DNA of 7,145 nucleotides from Candidatus Latescibacterota bacterium (GTDB taxonomy: Bacteria; Latescibacterota; MVCY01), in assembly GCA_030608245.1 (NCBI GenBank), contig JAUWEO010000090.1, positions 1 through 7,145 of the forward strand, read 5' to 3'. How positions within the stretch are numbered: position 1 is the stretch's first letter; every line of letters begins with the position of its first letter. This document shows positions 1 through 5,370 of the stretch, one piece after another. Both the position numbers and the translations under genes were made by a program. The notes under the pieces were generated by a model. The model had not been told where the DNA came from. It did no database searches and was given only the letters and a program-made list of their open reading frames with translations.

Positions 1-407
1 ACCTGATCTTCCTGGTCTTCGCTGTCGACTTTGTTAACCACCAGCAGTTTCTTTTTTCCCGATTTTCGAATGATATCCACAATCTCTAAATCCAAGCCTA
101 ACACCCCAGTGGAAACATCTACCAAGAAAAGGAGCAGGTCCGCCTCCTGGGTTGCTATTTCCACTTGTTCTTTAACCAAGGCTTCCATTTTTTGGGAACT
201 CTGAGGCAGATACCCCCCTGTGTCAACTATGATAAAATGATGCCCCCTCCACTGGGCCTGGTCAAAGTTCCGATCGCGAGTCACTCCGGCAATGTCGTCC
301 ACAATCGCCTCCCTTTTCCCGATGATGCGATTGAAAAGCGAGGACTTCCCCACATTTGGCCTTCCGATTATGACAACCACTGGTTTAGACAACTGTATTG
401 TTTCCAT
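1..407 (-). CDS. der: Ribosome-assembly GTPase Der (EngA), N-terminal part, cut by window edge
   Basis: Der is a double-GTPase-domain protein that binds the 50S subunit late in assembly and is essential in most bacteria. Only the first 135 residues, most of the first G domain, are visible; the rest of G domain 1, G domain 2 and the KH-like domain lie beyond position 1. The G1 P-loop GRPNVGKSS is at residues 15-23, the switch I threonine is in AGVTRDR (T43), the G3 motif DTGG is at 62-65, and the G4 motif NKVD is at 125-128. The GRPNVGKSSLFNRI form and the DTGGY switch II are typical of Der rather than Era or Obg. The ATG at 407 puts the P-loop near the usual distance from the N-terminus; an in-frame TTG at 443 would add 12 residues and has no better ribosome binding site. 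The gene follows uvrA by 49 bases with no hairpin between them, so cotranscription is plausible. No Shine-Dalgarno sequence precedes the start. Confidence 0.95.
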   Translation of the reverse strand, partial: METIQLSKPVVVIIGRPNVGKSSLFNRIIGKREAIVDDIAGVTRDRNFDQAQWRGHHFIIVDTGGYLPQSSQKMEALVKEQVEIATQEADLLLFLVDVSTGVLGLDLEIVDIIRKSGKKKLLVVNKVDSEDQEDQ

Positions 408-456
408 ATGAAAGGATAAGGGATCTATCGTTATTGGTCTCAAAACTCTGGGAATC

Positions 457-3234
457 TCAGCTCCTGGCGCTGTTTGGTGTCAGATACTGTCGTAAGGACT
501 CTCCGGTGTAGGAGTTCTCCACATGGGCTACCTGCTCGGGAGTTCCCGCGGCTACTACCCATCCACCTCCATCTCCACCTTCGGGACCCAGGTCAATGAT
601 GTAGTCGGCGGTTTTTATCACCTCCATATTATGCTCGATAACCAACACGGTGTTGCCGATATCTATCAATCTGTTAAGGACATCCAACAGCATTTTAACA
701 TCCTCGAAGTGGAGTCCAGTAGTGGGTTCATCCAGAATGTACAGGGTATTCCCGGTGCCCACCTTTGACAGTTCAGTGGAAAGTTTAACCCTCTGCGCCT
801 CTCCCCCTGACAGAGTGGTAGCTTGTTGTCCCAAATGAATATACCCCAACCCCACATCTGAAAGCGTCTTCAACTTGCGTTTGATACGGGGGATGTTAGC
901 AAAAAACTCCAGAGCCTCATCAACAGTCATCTCCAACACATCGGCAATGTTTTTACCCTTGTAGCTGATGCTCAGGGTCTCTCGATTGTATCTTCTCCCC
1001 TTGCACAGATCACAGGTAACATAGACATCGGGCAGGAAATGCATCTCTATTCTGATGAGACCGCCACCTTGACAGGCCTCGCATCTTCCTCCCTTTACAT
1101 TGAAACTGAAACGACCTGGTTTATATCCCGCCACTTTGGCTTCTGGTACCTGGGAGAAAAGCTCGCGAATGTAGGTGAAAAGGCCGGTGTAAGTAGCTGG
1201 GTTGGACCGGGGGGTCCTGCCGATGGGGGACTGATCAATGTCAATGACTTTATCAATCCCCTCAACTCCCTCAATTCCCCTGAATTTGTGGGGAGACTCT
1301 TTGGTTTTGTAAAATCTGCGGGCCAATGCCCGGTAAAGAGTCTCGTTCACCAGAGTGCTTTTCCCCGATCCGGAGACACCGGTTACACAGGTAAAAATCC
1401 CCAGAGGGATATGGACATCTATTGATTTCAGGTTGTGCCCCTCGGCACCAAGGATGGAGAGCCACTTGCCGTTTCCCTGGTGCCTGCGGGAGGGGACCGG
1501 AATCTGCTTTTTCCCGGAGAGATATTGTCCAGTCAGCGAAGATTCATTCCGGCAGATTTCGGCCGGAGTGCCAGTGGCCACCACCTGACCACCTTGCAGC
1601 CCTGCCCTCGGTCCCAGGTCAATCACATAGTCTGCTGTCTCAATGGTCTCCTTGTCATGCTCCACAATGAGGATGGTATTGCCCAGATCTCGCAGGGCAC
1701 ACAGTGTTTTTAATAGCTTTTTGTTATCCCGTTGATGAAGTCCAACACTTGGTTCGTCCAGAATATACAGAACGCCAACCAGTTGTGAGCCGATCTGGGT
1801 AGCCAATTTTATCCTCTCCGCTTCTCCCCCTGAGAGGGTAGCAGCGGCTCGATTCAAGGTAAGGTAGTCCAACCCTACATTCATCAAGAAACCTAACCTG
1901 TCCTTAATCTCTTTGAGTATCTGGTGAGCAATTGTCAGCTCCTTAGAAGAAAGTCTGAGTACCGAAAAAAATTGCCGAACTTCTTTAACTGAAAAGGCAG
2001 TTATCTCAGCAATATTTTTGTCCCTTATCTTCACCGCCATACTCTCTGGTCTCATTCGGCTGCCTTGACACTGAGGGCAGGTATAAGTGCTCATAAAACG
2101 CTCTATCCACTCCCTTACCCCGTCGGATTCAGTCTGTCTGTATCGCCGCTGTAAGTTAGGAATAACCCCTTCGAACTGGCCGTCCTCGGTTCCGTAAAGC
2201 ACCACTTTCTTTTGCTTCTCGGTCAACTTGTTAAAAGTCAAGTCAAAGTCGATGCTACAGGTCCTGCCGACCCTGCGCAGGCGATGAAAGAACCAGCGCT
2301 CCTCAGGAGCTCCCCAGGGGGCGATAGCACCCTGGTTAATGGAGAGATTGGGGTCAGGCACTACCAATTCAGGGTTGACCTCCATCTTCACTCCCAGGCC
2401 GTCGCAGGTGGGGCAGGCGCCGTAGGGACTGTTAAACGAGAACATCCGCGGCTCTATCTCCTCGTAGCTCACTTCACAGTCCGGACAGGCAAAATGTTCC
2501 GAGAAAAGCAGTTCCTCTTTGCCTACCACATCTACCAAGACAAGCCCTTCACCCAAGGACAAGGCGGTCTCTATCGAGTCGGTGAGTCGCTTGCCAATCT
2601 CAGGTCCAACCACTAAGCGGTCAATCACTACTTCAATCCAGTGCTTTTTGTAACGTTCCAGTTTAATCTCCGAGTCCAAGGTCAGCACCTGTCCATCCAC
2701 CCTGACCCGCACATAACCATCTCTCTTGACTTGCTCAAACAGCTCGCGATACTCACCCTTTCTGCCTCTGACTAACGGGGCCAACACCTGAATCCTGGTG
2801 GCCCCAGGAAGTCTCAAGATAGTGTCCACAATCTGCTGTACTGTCTGTTTAGAGATTACCTTCCCACATTTCCAGCAGTGAGGCACGCCGATGCGGGCAA
2901 AGAGCAATCTCAGGTAGTCGTAGATTTCAGTAACCGTTCCTACGGTAGAGCGGGGATTTCTCGCTGCCCTTCTCTGCTCGATGGAGATAGCCGGCGAGAG
3001 CCCTTCGATGTAGTCAACATCCGGCTTTTCCATCAAGGACAAAAACTGTCGAGCGTAGGCAGAGAGGGACTCTACATAGCGCCTCTGGCCTTCGGCGTAA
3101 ATGGTATCGAAGGCCAGGGATGACTTCCCCGAACCCGATAATCCGGTGATTACCACCAGTTTGTCCCGAGGGATCTCTAAGTCTATGTTCTTAAGGTTGT
3201 GTTCCCGAGCACCCTTGATGATTATTCTGTCCAT
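457..3234 (-). CDS. uvrA: Excinuclease ABC subunit A (UvrA), complete
   Basis: UvrA is the damage-sensing ATPase of nucleotide excision repair; as a dimer it loads UvrB onto distorted DNA in the cytoplasm. The 925-residue length is normal for the family (about 940 in E. coli). Two ABC ATPase modules are visible. Module I has Walker A GLSGSGKSS (31-39), signature LSGGE (467-471) and Walker B YILDEPSVGLH (490-500). Module II has Walker A GVSGSGKST (619-627), signature LSGGE (808-812) and Walker B YILDEPTTGLH (832-842). Zinc-binding cysteine pairs are all present: C120/C123 (probably with C386/C389), C250/C253 with C274/C277, and C718/C721 with C741/C744. The last set has the family spacing C-x2-C-x19-C-x2-C. 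The UvrB-interacting region should lie within about residues 130-245. The start MDRIIIKGAREHNLKNI is the canonical UvrA N-terminus, so the ATG is secure although no Shine-Dalgarno sequence precedes it. No LexA/SOS operator of the CTGT-N8-ACAG or GAAC-N4-GTTC type was seen in the 70-base gap upstream. The gene appears intact. Confidence 0.99.
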   Translation of the reverse strand: MDRIIIKGAREHNLKNIDLEIPRDKLVVITGLSGSGKSSLAFDTIYAEGQRRYVESLSAYARQFLSLMEKPDVDYIEGLSPAISIEQRRAARNPRSTVGTVTEIYDYLRLLFARIGVPHCWKCGKVISKQTVQQIVDTILRLPGATRIQVLAPLVRGRKGEYRELFEQVKRDGYVRVRVDGQVLTLDSEIKLERYKKHWIEVVIDRLVVGPEIGKRLTDSIETALSLGEGLVLVDVVGKEELLFSEHFACPDCEVSYEEIEPRMFSFNSPYGACPTCDGLGVKMEVNPELVVPDPNLSINQGAIAPWGAPEERWFFHRLRRVGRTCSIDFDLTFNKLTEKQKKVVLYGTEDGQFEGVIPNLQRRYRQTESDGVREWIERFMSTYTCPQCQGSRMRPESMAVKIRDKNIAEITAFSVKEVRQFFSVLRLSSKELTIAHQILKEIKDRLGFLMNVGLDYLTLNRAAATLSGGEAERIKLATQIGSQLVGVLYILDEPSVGLHQRDNKKLLKTLCALRDLGNTILIVEHDKETIETADYVIDLGPRAGLQGGQVVATGTPAEICRNESSLTGQYLSGKKQIPVPSRRHQGNGKWLSILGAEGHNLKSIDVHIPLGIFTCVTGVSGSGKSTLVNETLYRALARRFYKTKESPHKFRGIEGVEGIDKVIDIDQSPIGRTPRSNPATYTGLFTYIRELFSQVPEAKVAGYKPGRFSFNVKGGRCEACQGGGLIRIEMHFLPDVYVTCDLCKGRRYNRETLSISYKGKNIADVLEMTVDEALEFFANIPRIKRKLKTLSDVGLGYIHLGQQATTLSGGEAQRVKLSTELSKVGTGNTLYILDEPTTGLHFEDVKMLLDVLNRLIDIGNTVLVIEHNMEVIKTADYIIDLGPEGGDGGGWVVAAGTPEQVAHVENSYTGESLRQYLTPNSARS

Positions 3235-3304
3235 GGGAAATCTGAAGTGGTATGAGTCGATCGTTGTCAGTTGCCCTTTGGAGGGAATCGAAAGATCAAT
3301 TAAG

Positions 3305-4243
3305 TCAGTACAACAGAAGTTTATACAGAGAGAATGAGACCAATCCCGCTACAGTTGGTGTAGCAATCCAGCCCAAGATTATGTCCATAAGCCTACGCCT
3401 GCTAACCGTTTTCGTGCCTCTTACAAGTCCTACTCCAACCACTGCACCCACAATTGCCTGTGAAGTTGAAACAGGTATGCCCAGGATAGAAAAAAAGTGC
3501 ACAGCCATAGCCGCCGAGGTCTGGGCGGCAAATGCGCTCAACGGGTCAAGCGGGGTTATCCCCCTGGCTACGGTTTCGGTCACGCCCTTTCCGTAACTCA
3601 GTAAACCACTGGCAAGTGCTACTCCACCCAATACAGTCAACCACCGACTTGAACCGATCATATCTGCCACAGACCCCATAGCAGTGCCCACATGGTTTGC
3701 TCCTAAGGAGAACGCCATGTAGCAGGCACTGAGTACAACCAGCGAGCCCAGGATTCTGCTCCAGAGCCGTATGTTTGTGAGCTTCCGCGCAGGCAAAGAC
3801 GAGAGGTGATAAAGTACAAAGGAAAGTGTCGCGGTCAAAAGTGGACAGATCACCCAACAACCCACAATGGTCGTAATTTTGGAGAGGTTCACTGGAGCCC
3901 CGGCGGCTACGCCTACCCCAGCGATAGCACCAACTATGGCTTGAGAGGTAGATACCGGTAATTTCAGTGTGGTGGCCAGAGTGACAAAGGCACCTGCTGA
4001 AAGCATAGCCACAAGAATGGCTAAGCGAGGCAGTGTATCAGTAACCACACCTTTACCAATGGTTTTCATCACTGGCTGGCCCTGCAACAAGGCGCCCAGT
4101 ATAGCAAAAACAGCTATTAAATAGACTGCCCTCTTGTAGCTCAGCAACCCTGAGCCCACCGAAGTGCCTATGCAGTTAGCAGTGTCATTCGCCCCGATAT
4201 TCCAGCCCACATAAAAGCTTGTTACCAATAAAATAAGAATCAT
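3305..4243 (-). CDS. PiT-family inorganic phosphate permease (PHO4 domain)
   Basis: This is an integral membrane transporter of the PiT family (PF01384), which imports inorganic phosphate driven by protons or sodium; some relatives carry sulfate. The 312-residue protein shows the inverted-repeat architecture of the family. The first half has GANDTAN (17-23) and PVSTSQAIVGA (96-106). The second half has the matching GANHVGTAMG (181-190) and an identical PVSTSQAIVGA (257-267). Many hydrophobic segments alternate with short loops; I estimate about ten membrane passes. The second GAN motif has His184 where the family usually has Asp or Asn. The ATG at 4243 is chosen because the protein then begins MILILLVTSFYVGWNIGAND, as usual for the family. 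An in-frame TTG at 4318 would add 25 residues and has no clear ribosome binding site. The gene lies 90 bases after a DUF47 protein, the usual partner of PiT permeases, which favours phosphate as substrate. Confidence 0.93.
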   Translation of the reverse strand: MILILLVTSFYVGWNIGANDTANCIGTSVGSGLLSYKRAVYLIAVFAILGALLQGQPVMKTIGKGVVTDTLPRLAILVAMLSAGAFVTLATTLKLPVSTSQAIVGAIAGVGVAAGAPVNLSKITTIVGCWVICPLLTATLSFVLYHLSSLPARKLTNIRLWSRILGSLVVLSACYMAFSLGANHVGTAMGSVADMIGSSRWLTVLGGVALASGLLSYGKGVTETVARGITPLDPLSAFAAQTSAAMAVHFFSILGIPVSTSQAIVGAVVGVGLVRGTKTVSRRRLMDIILGWIATPTVAGLVSFSLYKLLLY

Positions 4244-4333
4244 CGTATTCTGAACTATTTTGAAACAGGCCGACAAGAACAACAGGAAGGCCGAGCCAGG
4301 AGGTTCATGTCGCGGCAAGCCAGGTGGCCGACC

Positions 4334-4978
4334 TTATATTCGGCGTTTTATTAGCAAAATCTCTAATTTATCGGAGGCATCCTCAGCTTTATCGGAGATG
4401 GTGGTTATCTTCTCAATCAACTCCCTTAACAGCATCTTATGTGCCAGTTCCAAGTTGCCTTTAAAAATAATCCGGGCGAGTTCCCATTCCTCCCGGTCAA
4501 CCTCCTCTTCTTCCAGATTGACCTGGTGTATACGCTCCAGGGTGGTAGAGAAATCCTCATACAAGCTGGCATAAGCCTGCATCAAAGGCTGGAAACAGTC
4601 GATGGAGTTCTTGGTAATCCCTGCAAATTTCGGCCCAAATTCTTTGGGTATTTCAGGCCTCTGTAACAGCAGGAAGTCACAGCAAGATTCTGCGGCATCG
4701 GCTACCTTATCCATTGCCTCGACCAGGTTTAGAAAATCCTCCCGATGTAGAGGCAAAAATGCGCCTTCGTAGAGTTCTCTGGCAATTCGCCGGCGGATGG
4801 TATCGGCTTCACTTTCGGTTTTATGTACCTCTAAGGCATAGGTCTTTGCAGAATCTATGTTATCACCTAAGTATGCCTTGATTGCCTTCTCCATCTCCGC
4901 CAAGCACATAGTCACCTTTTGCTGATGTTCGAGCATCAGCTTCTTCACATCCTTTTCCCTTCGTCTGCCTAACCTCAT
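4334..4978 (-). CDS. PhoU-like DUF47 (PhoU_div) protein, probable accessory or regulator of the PiT permease
   Basis: This is a cytoplasmic all-helical protein of the DUF47/PhoU_div family (PF01865), distantly related to PhoU and commonly encoded beside PiT transporters, whose activity it is thought to modulate. With the ATG at 4978 it has 214 residues, the normal family length. The basic N-terminus MRLGRRREKD, the acidic-basic segment HKTESEADTIRRRIARELYE (52-71), the helix around AMDKVADAAESCCD (88-101) and the C-terminal LIEKITTISDKAEDASDKLE (187-206) are typical; the acidic residues in these repeats match the metal-binding E/D pattern of PhoU proteins. The reading frame stays open upstream to a TTG at 5110, which would give 258 residues. 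I reject that start because a strong Shine-Dalgarno sequence precedes the ATG at 4978 and the extra 44 residues resemble a different protein family. The gene is followed by the permease and probably forms an operon with it. Confidence 0.9.
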   Translation of the reverse strand: MRLGRRREKDVKKLMLEHQQKVTMCLAEMEKAIKAYLGDNIDSAKTYALEVHKTESEADTIRRRIARELYEGAFLPLHREDFLNLVEAMDKVADAAESCCDFLLLQRPEIPKEFGPKFAGITKNSIDCFQPLMQAYASLYEDFSTTLERIHQVNLEEEEVDREEWELARIIFKGNLELAHKMLLRELIEKITTISDKAEDASDKLEILLIKRRI

Positions 4979-4986
4979 GGTAAACA

Positions 4987-4993
4987 CTCCTCC
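4987..4993 (-). promoter_or_regulatory. Shine-Dalgarno sequence fixing the DUF47 start
   Basis: On the minus strand GGAGGAG ends 8 bases before the ATG at 4978. It is the only strong ribosome binding site in the window and decides the start of the DUF47 gene over the upstream in-frame TTG at 5110. It lies inside the sequence that encodes the last Gly-Gly of the substrate-binding-protein remnant upstream. Confidence 0.85.
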
Positions 4994-5223
4994 AGCTTGA
5001 CGGTTTAGAAACTCAACCACATCTTCCACTTTGATGTTGTTTCTTTCAAACCAACCTTGTTCCATCTCCAGAGCATACAATACCGGACCCATCGCGGTAT
5101 GCAAGGTCAAATCTTGGGCTGTTGCTTAGACTGAAGATTCTGCTTCTCTTCTCTTTCACAGCCTGAAGACAGGGCCCCGAGCATCACCAGGATGACCAAG
5201 CAAGTACAGTGGTTGATTCTCCT
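4988..5223 (-). pseudogene. Remnant of a substrate-binding lipoprotein (N-terminus only, frameshifted)
   Basis: The minus strand encodes a basic-hydrophobic stretch RRINHCTCLVILVMLGALSS followed by Gly-Cys, which reads as a lipoprotein signal peptide with lipobox LSSGC; the lipidated Cys would be encoded at 5160-5158. A charged linker EREEKQ and a QQPKI segment follow and then a TGA (5109-5107). One frame over, the sequence continues as TLHTAMGPVLYALEMEQGWF and on to VEDVVEFLNRQAGG. This resembles the first strand and helix of NMT1/THI5-type ABC-transporter substrate-binding proteins (a pattern like 'a-p-l-Y-a-x-E-x-G-W/Y-F-e-x-x-x-I-x-V-e-x-V'). Adding one T to the TTT run (AAA at 5109-5111 on the plus strand) would join the two frames as KILTLHTAMGP. 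There is no proper start codon for the signal peptide, and only about 75 residues of a protein normally above 300 remain. The family call rests on pattern recall. The alternative is a short spurious ORF. Confidence 0.5.
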
Positions 5224-5232
5224 GCTTAGGTC

Positions 5233-5370
5233 ACCCTCAGGGCCGATGTTCTCCGTAATCCAACTAAGCATCTGCCTTACATCCTGCATATCATCGTTTA
5301 AGGTCGGAATCACCAAGTTCACAATATTATTAGGTGGTTCCCTATCGAAACCGGGCATACCTTTTATGTT
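5233..5370 (-). pseudogene. Fragment of an AmmeMemoRadiSam-type radical SAM protein (AmrS-like)
   Basis: The minus-strand frame contains NNIVNLVIPTLNDDMQDVRQ and then MLSWITENIGPEG (about 5328-5233). This matches the conserved region 'E-I-V-N-L-V-I-P-T-L-N-D-x-x-x-x-I-R-x-M-x-x-W-I-x-x-x-L-G-P' in the C-terminal half of the radical SAM enzymes of the AmmeMemoRadiSam system, related to pyruvate-formate lyase activating enzymes. Just upstream LNIKGM may match the 'x-I-K-G-x' segment that normally lies some 30 residues earlier, which would mean an internal deletion; this part is weak. The radical SAM CxxxCxxC motif, the rest of the barrel and the C-terminal zinc-like cysteine region are absent, and the frame runs straight into a lipoprotein signal peptide. 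The ATG at 5358 has no usable ribosome binding site. It is therefore a remnant, not a working gene, although an 83-residue fused ORF (5358-5107) remains formally open. Confidence 0.6.

Noticed and set aside
165..419. Plus-strand ORF of 84 residues opposite der
   Set aside because: It lies antisense to the clearly coding der frame, with no recognisable domain; other plus-strand ORFs over uvrA and the glycosyltransferase are shadows for the same reason.
1271..1465. Minus-strand and plus-strand ORFs inside uvrA, some with Cys-rich or Pro-rich composition
   Set aside because: They overlap conserved ABC-ATPase motifs in the true frame and owe their composition to that frame.
3235..3304. Terminator or SOS operator between the permease and uvrA
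   Set aside because: The only inverted repeat is CCCT-CCA-AAGGG-like with a very short stem and no T tract, and no LexA-box pattern is present.
4255..4309. Small minus-strand ORF of 17 codons (starting MNLLARPSCC) in the gap before the permease
   Set aside because: No ribosome binding site, no recognisable similarity and too short to distinguish from chance.
4979..5110. N-terminal extension of the DUF47 protein starting at TTG 5110 (258-residue version)
   Set aside because: The ATG at 4978 has a perfect Shine-Dalgarno at 8-base spacing and gives the normal family length and N-terminus; the extension resembles the start of a substrate-binding protein instead.
5083..5110. Possible promoter for the DUF47-permease genes (TTGCAT, 16 bases, TATTGT on the minus strand)
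   Set aside because: Only 3 of 6 and 4 of 6 matches to the sigma-70 consensus, and it sits within the remnant's coding sequence; too weak to call.
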